This document shows, in pieces, positions 7,831 through 16,872 of a stretch of DNA of 64,000 nucleotides. Origin of the DNA: Anaerolineae bacterium (GTDB lineage: Bacteria; Chloroflexota; Anaerolineae; DUEN01); the NCBI GenBank assembly GCA_025060615.1, contig JANXBS010000015.1:1-64000 (forward strand), written 5' to 3'. The position numbers and the translations under genes are program-made. Position 1 is the stretch's first letter. Each line of letters opens with the position of its first letter. The notes below the pieces were generated by a model. It did not search any database, was not told the DNA's origin, and saw only the letters and a list, made by a program, of their open reading frames with translations.

Positions 7831-10800
7831 TCATTGTCTCAAAGTACGACAACGTATAGTGACGATGCCGTGGGCTGGCATCCTCACGCGCACGCTATGA
7901 CGATCGTATGGTAAGACCGCCGCATCCTCCTCGACAAGATTGGTGAGGAAAGCCTGGGCAATATCCAAAAACGGCAGGGTGACTGTGACAGTCACCTCTT
8001 GTCCTTCAGTTTCAGCCAATCGGACGATCCAGCCATCGCTATCCTCTGCGGCCTTGAGCGCGAGCACACTGACGTTCGGCTGATCAAGCTGGCAAAAGCT
8101 AGCCGTAACGGGCAACCAGGAGCCGGTTTCAGCCCGATTTCCAGCTCCCTGCGGCCCCATCACACAGACGGGCACCAACGGCGTAGACATCGCCCAACCG
8201 AAGTCACGCGCCCGGATTGCCAGGCTAGACGGATCTTCCCCGGCCTGTCCACCCTGGCCAGCAGCGATCCTTTGAGTCTGAATCGAGTACCGAAACAAGA
8301 CATCAGCTACCTGGACAGGTTGGAAGTTGGTACGGAAGTTATTCACCATTGCGTACGAGTAGATGTGTCCCTTTTCCAGTTGGGCTGGATCGCGCAGGAA
8401 AGCGTGCCCGTAGCCTGGTGGAGTGACCGCGTGGTGAGCTTGCGAGAGATACCCAGGCCACAGACCGCCTAACGCCACTACCGGTGCTTCTAGGCTGCTC
8501 CAGATCACCCCACTAGCCTCATCCCAAGCCATCACCCAGTGCTGCACGGCGTACGCATCGGTGTTCGTGCCGGGCAGTTGATCGCGAATCGGCTCGATTA
8601 CGGCATTGCTGGCCTCGTAGCGGAATCGGGGCCTAGTGATGGCGAAGGGAAAGGCGAAGTACAGCTCCAGCAGCGGCGTGGCGTCCCGCAGCAGACGGTT
8701 GGCGAAATCGATGCGCTTAACAGAATCGTACAAGATAATCTCCTGCATGCGTTGCGGGCAGCCAGGGGCATCCCCTTTGACGATCAGGCTAGCGCACACC
8801 GGTCCGCTCTCGCCGCGATAAACGATCGAACGGACAGGTGTAGCCATTTCCCCGGTCTCGGGCCAGCGCGCCACTAGTTGGTTAAAGCCGTAGGGGGCCT
8901 CGACGTCAACCCATTCTCGCTGTAACTCCTTGTCGAAAATGCTGCTCACGGCCCCGCTTTCGGGGTCGAGCGTGATCCGGTAGAAGCGGTTTTCTAGCCA
9001 GTGCTCCCCAACGATAAGGCTGCTCTCGAAGCGAGGAGACTGTGTCATAGGAACGATCCGATATGTTTTGTAGCCGAGAGGCGGAACATCCTCAGCCACA
9101 AAGATCAACGTCTTCCGATGAGCCGGGTCAACCAACAGATCCTTATGCTGAAGTTGGCTGGTCACTCCCAATGCATACTGGTAAGCGGCATAGGGCCGGG
9201 CTGCCAGTGGATCGTCCACGTTGACGATCTGATACGGCACGCTATGACCGGTCGAGAGGTCTATCAGCTTGAACGGTTGTTCCAGAAGCGTTGGCGGCAA
9301 GTTGACGATGTCCCGCCTGATGGCCGTGCCCGATACCCACATAGGTGGACCCTTATCGCCGGGGGGTGGGTAGCGCCAGTACATCGGCCGACTACACGGG
9401 GCCGGCATTACCGCAGGCAGATGGACCACATCTGTACGCTCCCATGTTAACGGATTAAACACAACGATGTGGTATCCCTCGTCAGTCAGACGAATCTGAT
9501 CCGCTAGCCGATTCGCGCTCTTCCAGAGGACGTCATGAGCCAGCGCGGCCGCACGATAGGCATGTTCGGCCTTCTGGCTCCAACAGGCGTCTTGGGCCGG
9601 TCCGATCGGGTGAGCCATACCCCAGGTGTGCTCGTCATAGAGGAGGATTTGATCGTAGGCCTCAGCCAGTATATCGGCAGGATACACGTAGTCGCTGACC
9701 AACGTAGCGCACGTGGCGAGCTTCTCCGCTGAGGTGAGCAGATCGTGGGTCAGCCGGTTGATGCCGGTCTCCTTGGCCGTGCTAGTCGCCCCGATGGTAT
9801 AGTCGGTGTTGGGTAGGTCACCGCGCAGGGTGCGAAGAGAGCTGCCTGCTGCTCGCTCGAACGCCTTGAAGAACTGCGCATTGGTAGCAACGATCAGCCG
9901 GGGGTACGCCCATCGCTGATTCCATTCGCTAGCGATCAAACTGAGTCGCACATCTGGCGGCGAGTTATCACGCTGTCCACCTTGGAACTTAGCGCGCAAT
10001 AAGTCATACGGATAGCCGCGCTGAGCCAAGTTGGTCAGGTGGTAGGCCACCTCTCGTTCAGCCTGCTCATATGTCCAAAGAAGGGACCAGTGGACGCTGC
10101 CGCCTTCGTACCAGAAGAGCACGCGCTGGCCATCCGGCCCCTCCCACCAGAAGGCGCCGATCATGTCGCGCGGCAGGATAGCTTCCTCATCCCAGAGGGG
10201 ATGTACCTGGAAGCCCCAGGCGAAGTAGTCAGGGATGGCAGGCGCGAAATAACGAATGCCGGCGCCGGCCAGAACGCTGGCCAGCCCCCAGGAGATGCCG
10301 GGGATATCGTTCAGCTCCGCAGTGTGGATAGGGATGCCGAAACGGCGCTTGAGGCGAAACGACGGATAGAGCAGGCGAATCTGCTCCTCGTGGCCACACA
10401 GCTCGCTTATCTCGTTGCCGAAGAGGGCAGTGACCTCAATGCGTCCCTCTCGCATCAAGCGCACTAGCCGTTCCACCGTGTCGGACGGGCGGTGCTCGAT
10501 GAAATGAAGCACAGACCAACCTTGCTCGATCACGTAGCGGAATCGGGATTCCTCTGGCCAGTCGGCGGTTTCCTCACAGTAACGCAGGACGTCGTCCAGG
10601 AAACGAGCATGCTCGCGCAGCACGTTGCTGGGGAGATCGGTATAGCCCAGGTCATGGTGAGAGCCGTGCACCAGGTAGATTTCCCAATGCCGTTCAGGCG
10701 TCCAAGGCCGCGTTTGCCGGTCCTGTACCTGTCCTTCGGCCAATAACATGAACTCTGCCTGGATGGTCTCACGCACATCGGGGATATAGATACGTCGCCG

Positions 10801-10980
10801 GCTTGTCCCGGGTTGTATCATGCCGAGACCCATCTGTAACTGGTATGAGCCCAGCTTGACGGCAAGGATGGCCTCGGCGGCCATACCATCGTTCGTCAGA
10901 ATCAGGTCCACACCTTGTTGGAGGCTATCTCCGCTGCGCACGAAGAACGCCGTCGGCTCAACCGCCGATAACTGGATCAT
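7831..10980 (-). CDS. Glycoside hydrolase family 38-like (alpha-mannosidase-type) protein
   Basis: The 1049-residue protein has a GH38-type catalytic half at about residues 95-400. The motif YLVHGSHHDLGYTDLP replaces the usual HxHxDxxW opening of alpha-mannosidases, and LNDIPGISWG resembles the family's Asp-containing segment. After about residue 500 come the beta-sandwich domains typical of GH38 (for example YRITLDPESGAVSSIFDKEL). No signal peptide is visible, so it probably acts in the cytoplasm on imported oligosaccharides. It is the first gene of the leftward cluster with the aminotransferase, isomerase-like and URO-D-like genes. Exact substrate and anomeric specificity cannot be assigned. 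Confidence 0.82.
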   Translation of the reverse strand: MIQLSAVEPTAFFVRSGDSLQQGVDLILTNDGMAAEAILAVKLGSYQLQMGLGMIQPGTSRRRIYIPDVRETIQAEFMLLAEGQVQDRQTRPWTPERHWEIYLVHGSHHDLGYTDLPSNVLREHARFLDDVLRYCEETADWPEESRFRYVIEQGWSVLHFIEHRPSDTVERLVRLMREGRIEVTALFGNEISELCGHEEQIRLLYPSFRLKRRFGIPIHTAELNDIPGISWGLASVLAGAGIRYFAPAIPDYFAWGFQVHPLWDEEAILPRDMIGAFWWEGPDGQRVLFWYEGGSVHWSLLWTYEQAEREVAYHLTNLAQRGYPYDLLRAKFQGGQRDNSPPDVRLSLIASEWNQRWAYPRLIVATNAQFFKAFERAAGSSLRTLRGDLPNTDYTIGATSTAKETGINRLTHDLLTSAEKLATCATLVSDYVYPADILAEAYDQILLYDEHTWGMAHPIGPAQDACWSQKAEHAYRAAALAHDVLWKSANRLADQIRLTDEGYHIVVFNPLTWERTDVVHLPAVMPAPCSRPMYWRYPPPGDKGPPMWVSGTAIRRDIVNLPPTLLEQPFKLIDLSTGHSVPYQIVNVDDPLAARPYAAYQYALGVTSQLQHKDLLVDPAHRKTLIFVAEDVPPLGYKTYRIVPMTQSPRFESSLIVGEHWLENRFYRITLDPESGAVSSIFDKELQREWVDVEAPYGFNQLVARWPETGEMATPVRSIVYRGESGPVCASLIVKGDAPGCPQRMQEIILYDSVKRIDFANRLLRDATPLLELYFAFPFAITRPRFRYEASNAVIEPIRDQLPGTNTDAYAVQHWVMAWDEASGVIWSSLEAPVVALGGLWPGYLSQAHHAVTPPGYGHAFLRDPAQLEKGHIYSYAMVNNFRTNFQPVQVADVLFRYSIQTQRIAAGQGGQAGEDPSSLAIRARDFGWAMSTPLVPVCVMGPQGAGNRAETGSWLPVTASFCQLDQPNVSVLALKAAEDSDGWIVRLAETEGQEVTVTVTLPFLDIAQAFLTNLVEEDAAVLPYDRHSVRVRMPAHGIVTIRCRTLRQ

Positions 10981-11024
10981 TGGCCTAATCTCTCGATAGT
11001 TATGCGTCTATTCCAGCAAGACAT

Positions 11025-11053
11025 TTCACAAATTTACAAGACAATGCTATAAT
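11025..11053 (+). promoter_or_regulatory. Sigma-70-type promoter for the AbrB/PIN operon
   Basis: TTCACA (11025-11030), a 17-base spacer and a perfect TATAAT (11048-11053) lie 45 bases ahead of the antitoxin ATG. Confidence 0.72.
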
Positions 11054-11081
11054 ATGACTGATGTAATACCTATATTGTCTT
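11038..11081 (+). promoter_or_regulatory. Inverted repeat, candidate antitoxin operator
   Basis: AAGACAAT (11038-11045) is exactly inverted as ATTGTCTT (11074-11081). The arms flank the -10 box and the likely transcription start. AbrB-type antitoxins usually bind such sites to repress their own operon. The repeat is seen; binding is inferred. Confidence 0.55.
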
Positions 11082-11098
11082 ACTACTGGAGGATGATG

Positions 11099-11332
11099 AT
11101 GCAGACTAAAGTATCTGTACGCGGCCAAACCGTGATCCCCCGCCCCATCCGGGAAGCCTTAGGCATCACCTCTGCTACACGTTTGCAATGGGCGATCAAG
11201 GACGGCCTAATCATCGTACTGCCGATCCCGCCAGACCCAGTACACTCTGCTGTAGGGGTCCTAAAAGAGCGTGGGCCATCCACAGCAGACCTTCTGATGG
11301 AACGAAAGGCTCAGCGCGAGCGAGAAACATGA
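11099..11332 (+). CDS. AbrB/SpoVT-family antitoxin
   Basis: Three ATGs occur in a row (11093, 11096, 11099); only 11099 has correct spacing to GGAGG (11088-11092). The 77-residue protein has the swapped-hairpin AbrB motif KVSVRGQTVIPRPIREALGI, then a loop and the strand GLIIVLPI, and an acidic/basic C-terminal tail likely to wrap the toxin. It binds DNA as a dimer and neutralises the PIN protein, whose ATG overlaps its stop (ATGA). This order and coupling are standard for type II toxin-antitoxin pairs. Confidence 0.9.
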   Translation: MQTKVSVRGQTVIPRPIREALGITSATRLQWAIKDGLIIVLPIPPDPVHSAVGVLKERGPSTADLLMERKAQRERET

Positions 11333-11736
11333 CGATCTTCGTCCTTGATACCTCAGCCATACTCACAATCTTGAATCAAGAAGAGGGCGTAGAAACCGTG
11401 CTCTCCCTGTTAGATCAGGCTAAAGAGGGCCGAGCTACCGTCCATCTCCCCTTTATGGCTTTGATGGAATTGGAATACTTGCTCCTGCGCAGGCTAAGCC
11501 CGGAGGAAACGCAATCCCTTCTAATGCTAGTGCAAGCCTGGCCGGTGCGAGTGTCAGAATCGGATCCAGAATGGCGACATCGAGCTGCCTCAGTCAAGGC
11601 AAATACACCGGTGTCGATTGCCGATGCCTGGAACGCTTCTTTAGCACTGCTGCTCAACGCGGCATTGATCCATAAGGACCCCGATTACGAACACATCACA
11701 GGACTCCAGATGGTAAGACTGCCTTACAAGATGTAG
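11329..11736 (+). CDS. vapC: PIN-domain RNase toxin (VapC-like)
   Basis: ATG 11329 overlaps the antitoxin stop by four bases. The 135-residue protein has the PIN pattern of acidic residues: the N-terminal FVLDTSA (Asp near residue 6), an MALMELEYLL segment with the conserved Glu, and SIADAWNASLALLL with the third Asp, then KDPDYEH near the C-terminus. PIN toxins cleave tRNA or rRNA using bound magnesium. Its partner is the AbrB antitoxin directly upstream. The gene looks intact, so the module is probably active. Confidence 0.9.
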   Translation: MTIFVLDTSAILTILNQEEGVETVLSLLDQAKEGRATVHLPFMALMELEYLLLRRLSPEETQSLLMLVQAWPVRVSESDPEWRHRAASVKANTPVSIADAWNASLALLLNAALIHKDPDYEHITGLQMVRLPYKM

Positions 11737-11802
11737 AGCTTTGCACTTCAGGCTTTGAAGCCAGGCTTGTGGTGCTTTTGGGCCTTTCCGCCGCGTTGAA
11801 AT

Positions 11803-14019
11803 TCAGCTTCGCTGCAGCACTAACACCCGCACATCGAGACTTCTCACCACAAGCGTCACAGTCTCCCCTTCGCGTTTTATCGGCTCACCCAGCAGGTCCT
11901 CAACGTGTGTCCAGCCGCTCGTGTCAATGCGTTCGATCACTTCGTGATTCGTCGGGTTGGTGAGGAGCCATGCTTCTTTGTCCCGGCCTACTCGTTTGCG
12001 TAGCAACAGCTCACCAACGCGCTCCGGTATCACGCCGCACTGGGCCAACAAGGCGCGCACGCAGGCTTGGGTTTTTTCGTCCCGATAAGCTGTGCCATTA
12101 TGGCCGACGTAGGTCCCCAGCAGCCAGGCTCGCCCCTGACCCAAATGACGCACCACTCCGGCAATGGCATCGCCATGGCGCAGGATCGGCTCGCCTCCCG
12201 GGCAAATAAAGGTCTCGATATACACATTGGCGCGCAATCGGTGGCCAGCCAGTGGCCCGACCCCGTCCAACATCGTTGCATCCAGGTACTCGCCCCAGGT
12301 GCGCTCCGGCGGGGACCAGCGGGGCGCATCTCCCGGCTCCCGCACCATGGTGAAGCTCTCCTGCCGCACGCCGAACAGCTTGCGCATGGTGGGCGATAGC
12401 TCGCCTCGGTTGCAATAAGCGTGCTCGTTGATGCGGCCCGGCGCGGCCTCGCTGATCAGGTTTCCACCGTTTTCGACATAGCGTGTCAATTTCTGTGCCA
12501 CTTCCTCGGACAGTGAAAGCGGAAAGGGCAGGATCAGTGCTTTGTACTGGCCGATGTACGCTTCGTCCAGTTCCGAAGCCTCGACGAAGTCCACGGGGAT
12601 GCCGGCGTCCCATAGCAGCCGATACCAGCCGCGCACATCGTACGGCAGATGCTCATAGCCCTGGTTGAGCAAATTGCAAAGCTGGTAGTTCCATTCATTG
12701 ATGAGGATCGCGACCTGAGACCATGGACGCGTTGGCTGGGCGAAGAGGTCGGCATGCTGATTAAGCGCTTGGCCTACGCGCGCGGCCTCCTCAAAGCGCG
12801 GTGTGGTGTCCCCTTCGCTGTCGAGCAGGCTAAAGCCGTTTTGCTCAGCCATATGGATTTCCGCTCGCGTCACCCAGAAGGAGATGACGGTCACGCCAGA
12901 GCCGACCGCAGTGAGCATCCAGCGGCGGATGTCATCAGGCGAGGGGACGCGGCCCTTATGGAAGCCAGTGCTCACGGGACCTCCCTGGAACTCGGCCGCC
13001 CAGATCGGGTTACCGCGCGGGTTACATGAGCGGATGTAGTCGTATCTGAGCGCTACGCCATCCCACATCTCGGTTAACAGCGCTTCATAGCGGTCCAATG
13101 GCTGGCCATCGGCGGGATAGCCATCGTCCCAGGCATGGAAGGTGTGCCAGGCCGGATAACAGGATGCGCCGAGGAAGTCCTGACAACGGGCGTAGGTCCA
13201 GCCGGTGCCCGAGCCGATGATCGGGCTGCTTTGGTGGGCGAAGATCGGCCGCTTCAGGGGGTCCGCTTCGCGGATGGCTTCAGCTCGGGCGCGCAGCACG
13301 TTGGCAATCTGCACGTTGTCCATGAAATAGTGCCAGTCCACGTTCTGGGGTTGGGGATAGCGGGTGATGGCGCAGCGATCCGGCGTGACAGAAGCCCAAT
13401 CTAGGTAGCGCGTGTTCCAGGCTCGGTTGAGGCCATCCAGGTCGCCATATTTTTCCTGGAGCCAGGTGCGGAAGGCGTTAAGGGTGTTCTCGCAGTAGCA
13501 AACCTGCTGCCCGGTTAACCCCTCGGACCAGTACCCGATCTCCTGCCAGATATTCCACACCATGACGTTCTCGTACTTGCCTAACGTGTGCACGAGCTGT
13601 TTGATGAACCGCTGCATGTCAGCGCGAGCACCGGGGTGGTCGTAGCACGGCCCGGGCTTGCCATCAGCGGGCAGGGTGGTCTGTGCCTCGTAGGCAATCG
13701 GGAGCCCGTTACGTCCTACCATACGGCAGCCGGGGTGCTTGCGCCAGAGCCAACCGGGAGCCTGTTCACACGTCAAGCCGATATAGACGCCCAGATCGAG
13801 CCGGGCCGCGTGCTCGATCAGCTCCTCGTAACGTGAGAAGTCGTAGTGCCCTTCTAACGGCTCATCTACTGCCCAGTGTTCCTGCAGTTTGATCAGGTTG
13901 AAGCCATGTCGTTTCAAGTTTTCCATGTCCTTCTTTAATTCGGACATGGGCGGCATCGGCTCACGACAAAGGTGGGAGCCGAGGGGGAAGAGGGTGGCGA
14001 AGGACTGCAAATTCATCAT
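11803..14019 (-). CDS. Glycoside hydrolase family 42-type (beta-galactosidase-like) protein
   Basis: The chosen start is ATG 14019 (the second ATG is 14016); the longer open frame would run into the upstream gene. The roughly 738-residue protein has a TIM barrel: KRHGFNLIKLQEHWAVDEP, an acid/base region VWNIWQEIGYW, and a likely nucleophile glutamate in IWAAEFQGGPVS. An A4-type glutamine-amidotransferase-like domain follows (about residues 420-640, YKALILPFPLSL) and then a small beta domain. GH42 enzymes remove terminal beta-galactose. No signal peptide is visible. It is downstream of two URO-D-like genes on the same strand. Sub-specificity is uncertain. Confidence 0.88.
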   Translation of the reverse strand: MMNLQSFATLFPLGSHLCREPMPPMSELKKDMENLKRHGFNLIKLQEHWAVDEPLEGHYDFSRYEELIEHAARLDLGVYIGLTCEQAPGWLWRKHPGCRMVGRNGLPIAYEAQTTLPADGKPGPCYDHPGARADMQRFIKQLVHTLGKYENVMVWNIWQEIGYWSEGLTGQQVCYCENTLNAFRTWLQEKYGDLDGLNRAWNTRYLDWASVTPDRCAITRYPQPQNVDWHYFMDNVQIANVLRARAEAIREADPLKRPIFAHQSSPIIGSGTGWTYARCQDFLGASCYPAWHTFHAWDDGYPADGQPLDRYEALLTEMWDGVALRYDYIRSCNPRGNPIWAAEFQGGPVSTGFHKGRVPSPDDIRRWMLTAVGSGVTVISFWVTRAEIHMAEQNGFSLLDSEGDTTPRFEEAARVGQALNQHADLFAQPTRPWSQVAILINEWNYQLCNLLNQGYEHLPYDVRGWYRLLWDAGIPVDFVEASELDEAYIGQYKALILPFPLSLSEEVAQKLTRYVENGGNLISEAAPGRINEHAYCNRGELSPTMRKLFGVRQESFTMVREPGDAPRWSPPERTWGEYLDATMLDGVGPLAGHRLRANVYIETFICPGGEPILRHGDAIAGVVRHLGQGRAWLLGTYVGHNGTAYRDEKTQACVRALLAQCGVIPERVGELLLRKRVGRDKEAWLLTNPTNHEVIERIDTSGWTHVEDLLGEPIKREGETVTLVVRSLDVRVLVLQRS

Positions 14020-14059
14020 TAACCTAACACACAAATACAGGACAACGCCCAGAATGCTC

Positions 14060-15205
14060 TTATAAGGGGGACATCTCGTGCAAAGCCTCAATCATGGCAA
14101 TGCAATTCTCGGCCGGACAGGCCGGATGCACGCCGCCGGATGAACCCAAGATAAGCCCTCGTCCTACGCCTGTCACTACGCGCCTCACTTCTCGCTTCAC
14201 ATCCTCCGGCGTGCCAGCGGCCAGCACAGCTCGCTCATCTATCCCGCCCCAGAGGATCAAGTTGGGGTACAACCGCCGGATCTCAACGGGGTCCATGTTC
14301 TCTGATGGTGAGAGGGGATTGATCCCGTCCACGCCAGCATCTATCAGATCATCGAGGAACTCCCGCATGTCCCCTTCGCTGTGGTAGACAACCCTGATGC
14401 CGTGTTCATGGTAAGCGGCTACGATCTTACGCACAGCTGGCTTAAGAGCGAAGCGCAAGAACCGAGGCGAGAGGAGTAGGCCGTTATTATAGGCGATATC
14501 GGAGTAGGCTCCCAACGCTACCGGGCATTCTTGGGCCGTCAGGTGCTCAGCATATACATTACAGCTCAGCATATACATTTAGATGAATCACTCGGACGGT
14601 TCTTCGGCGACAGCGTCTAGATATTCAGCGATGGCCTGCGGTTGCTCTATCACCGCCTGAGCGAAGATATCCCAGCCAGCCAGACGATATAGATCATCCA
14701 ATCCCGCCCCTAGATAGGGCATAGCGATAGCTGTTTCACCCAGCATCATCCTAGCATATCGCAGCTGCTCAGGAAAATCTGGCGGCAGAGTAGGTAATTC
14801 CTTACGAGCCCGCTCGGCCTTACGATCCAAATAACTCAAAAAGCCAGAGAGGTCGGAGAAAGGGCGATGCTCGATCCACTCTGTGAAGCCATAGATCACC
14901 CAAACGAACCCGTCCTCATCTACAATCCGTTTCCCTTCACGCAACGGAGGGATATCACCCAGCACCGGGTAGCGCGGGTGATCGTAGATATGGCACCAGG
15001 GGATCATATCCATACTGGCGCGCACGGCGGCTGTCCGCTCGGCTTCGCTGTATCGACGGTCAGGACGGGGTTGACAGCCAGCCAGGCGCGGTACCATCTC
15101 TGCTAGCATCTCGTTCCACTCGTTGTCGGCGAAGGGAGGCCGATCGTACTCTTCAAAGTTCACGGCTGCAGTGAGCCGTTCGCGACAGTTCATCCCATCT
15201 CTCAC
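14060..15205 (-). pseudogene. Broken URO-D superfamily gene
   Basis: Two halves of one URO-D-like protein lie on the minus strand. The N-terminal part is 14588-15205 (CRERLTAAVNFEEYDRPPF) and the C-terminal part 14060-14578 (GAYSDIAYNNGLLLSPRFLR, VVYHSEGDMREFLDDLID). TGA at 14588 and TAA at 14579 interrupt the reading frame. Between the breaks, a different frame reads plausibly (TVRVIHLNVYAEHL). This fits a one-base loss near the GAAGAACC stretch plus a 19-base duplication at 14545-14579. The two changes restore the original frame downstream but leave stops between them. The start is GTG 15205 or ATG 15193. A sequencing or assembly error at the repeat is possible. Confidence 0.8.
14545..14579. 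repeat. 16-base direct repeat (19-base period) in the broken URO-D gene
   Basis: GCTCAGCATATACATT occurs at 14545-14560 and again at 14564-14579, three bases apart. A 19-base tandem duplication shifts the frame by one and lies exactly where the coding sequence breaks. Confidence 0.9.
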
Positions 15206-15244
15206 AACACCTCTTGGCCCATGCTTGACTTTTCAGGCAAGTTT

Positions 15245-16381
15245 TTAGGGTGTCAGAGCACCTAGCTCATGAGCTAGGTCGATAAAGCGCCGGATGCGCG
15301 GCAAAGGAGTAAGCGGTGTGATCGGGCTGCCTGTGCTGATGATAAATCGGCCTACTCGCTTGCCAATCGCTACCTGCTCCACAATCGCCCTTCGCAAATC
15401 CTCATCTGTCCCGTTTTGCACCACGCCAATCGGATCAATGTTCCCCCACAGGCATATACTGTCTCCCACCTTTGCTGCGATCTCAGCCAGATTGTTGACG
15501 TACGATTTCATGCTGGTCTCCACAATCAGCGAATCCGCTCTCAGTGAGGCGATTTGCTTGACGCGGTCCATCACACCGCCGAAGTAGATCAACACCGCCT
15601 TTTTGCCCAGCGCGTGAATCTCATCTACCATCGCCTTGACGTAGGGGAAGCTGAAACGCTCATAGAAGTCCACGGAGATCATGTCGCAAGTCGTCAGGGC
15701 GTCATCCACGTAAATGGCGTCATCTCCCGCTGTAGCTAGCGCGCGGATCTCCTCGATCGTCTGCTCCAGGATCCGCTGGCTCAAATAGTGAATCAGATCT
15801 GGATCATCGTAAAGCAATGAAAACAAGTTGGTTTCGCCCACGTACCAGGTACACTGGTAGAAGGTGCCGATCACACCGTTTAGAATGAATTTGTCCGGAA
15901 ATGCCTCGCGAGCAGCCTGGATGAAGTCGTAACGTCCAGAGGCGAGCAGTTCCGACGCTGACCTGACTACCACGTGCTGCTGGACATCCTTCCGGTCAAA
16001 GACATAGCGTGTCTGATTGGGCCCACTCGCACTATGAGGCAGGTCCTCGTTGAGCCAGATCATCTGTCCTGTGCGGCGATCATAGTAGTAGTGTTGACTG
16101 TCTTTCTGGATAATCTCTAGCGCCTCTCGTTCTTCGCGGCTGCGGGCCACGATTGGTTGCAGGATGTCGAATGGAAGTTTCTGGTCGAAATTAGCGTAGG
16201 CCTTCACGTGTTCAGCAGGCTCTTGAATTTGCCAGGCATAGTATGTCCAAGCCGGCTGGCCGGTGATCTCGCACCAATGATCACATTGCAGCAAGAAAAT
16301 GTACGGCACGGCTACTGGGAAGCGATCTACAGGACGACCTTCCAAGGTGGCAAACATTCTCTGCCTTGGTGTTAACGCCAT
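15245..16381 (-). CDS. URO-D superfamily protein
   Basis: The 378-residue protein opens LTPRQRMFATLEGRPVDRFP, a standard URO-D-like start, and contains GDDAIYVDDALTTCDMIS and FSFPYVKAMVDEIHALGKKA, then LWGNIDPIGVVQNGT near the end. The strand that carries HxCG in MtaA-type enzymes here reads LIYFGGVMD, with no zinc ligands. GGAG lies six bases before ATG 16381. It is the first gene of a leftward unit with the broken URO-D-like gene and the GH42 gene, driven by the promoter at 16611-16639. Function is not assigned; a decarboxylase, methyltransferase or binding role is possible. Confidence 0.85.
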   Translation of the reverse strand: MALTPRQRMFATLEGRPVDRFPVAVPYIFLLQCDHWCEITGQPAWTYYAWQIQEPAEHVKAYANFDQKLPFDILQPIVARSREEREALEIIQKDSQHYYYDRRTGQMIWLNEDLPHSASGPNQTRYVFDRKDVQQHVVVRSASELLASGRYDFIQAAREAFPDKFILNGVIGTFYQCTWYVGETNLFSLLYDDPDLIHYLSQRILEQTIEEIRALATAGDDAIYVDDALTTCDMISVDFYERFSFPYVKAMVDEIHALGKKAVLIYFGGVMDRVKQIASLRADSLIVETSMKSYVNNLAEIAAKVGDSICLWGNIDPIGVVQNGTDEDLRRAIVEQVAIGKRVGRFIISTGSPITPLTPLPRIRRFIDLAHELGALTP

Positions 16382-16506
16382 AGCATGCTCCTGATTACCG
16401 CGGGGAAATCATCTCAAAAAAGCCGGTTCGGTTAAGAAATGCCGTCTCGATCTCCTACTCTCGAGCGGTACACTCATGTAGGAGGAACGCCTCACAGGAC
16501 AATTGA

Positions 16507-16524
16507 TCAGAGAGCTAGTGCCAC
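16507..16524 (-). CDS. Five-codon leader open frame (MALAL)
   Basis: On the minus strand, GGAAGGAGGTAAGC, an eight-base perfect match to the anti-Shine-Dalgarno sequence, is followed by GTG GCA CTA GCT CTC TGA. This is a stronger ribosome site than that of the main gene. It sits about 80 bases into the predicted transcript and 125 bases before the URO-D-like ATG. It could be a leader peptide for translational control or a ribosome stand-by site. Only its form is seen; the role is inferred. Confidence 0.4.
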   Translation of the reverse strand: MALAL

Positions 16525-16610
16525 GCTTACCTCCTTCCAACATATAGCGAGCTTCGCAATAGGAGACCGGGATGGCCAGAAGCTAAAGAAATAGAGGATA
16601 TGACATGCCT

Positions 16611-16639
16611 ATTATATCAATATATAGAGATAATGTCAA
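16611..16639 (-). promoter_or_regulatory. Perfect consensus sigma-70 promoter
   Basis: On the minus strand, TTGACA (16639-16634), exactly 17 bases, then TATAAT (16616-16611). Both hexamers match consensus fully, the best promoter in the window. The predicted start is near 16604, giving a leader of about 223 bases before the URO-D-like gene at 16381. Confidence 0.85.
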
Positions 16640-16692
16640 GAGATAATCCCTTATTTTCATTGAAAATTCCAAAAATCGCCCATATTCAAAAG

Positions 16693-16872
16693 TCACACAT
16701 AGACTACGCTCAGTCTGATGCCCAGGATCAGAGGCCCGGCGCGTAGGGCGATCTCAGCGAACGGCGATTGGACGTTACACACAGCGTTCGCTGCAAGCGC
16801 CAAACCACACAACGCAGATAAGTATAAGTAATAGAAGGCCAGCGCCCAGAAGTCGGCACCGAATACCTGTAG
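16693..16872 (-). pseudogene. Possible membrane-protein remnant
   Basis: A 59-codon minus-strand frame with no start reads like a protein C-terminus: FGADFWALAFYYLYLSALCG, then a further hydrophobic GPLILGIRLSVVYV and a TGA stop. Just upstream, a different frame continues with YPRWFPGFAFNY, suggesting a frameshift. It could be the tail of a decayed membrane protein. Chance is not excluded; no family is recognised. Confidence 0.3.

Noticed and set aside
12098-12613. A 171-codon minus-strand open frame
   Set aside because: Lies inside the GH42 gene in another frame of the same strand and is Arg/Gly/Pro-rich like a shadow frame.
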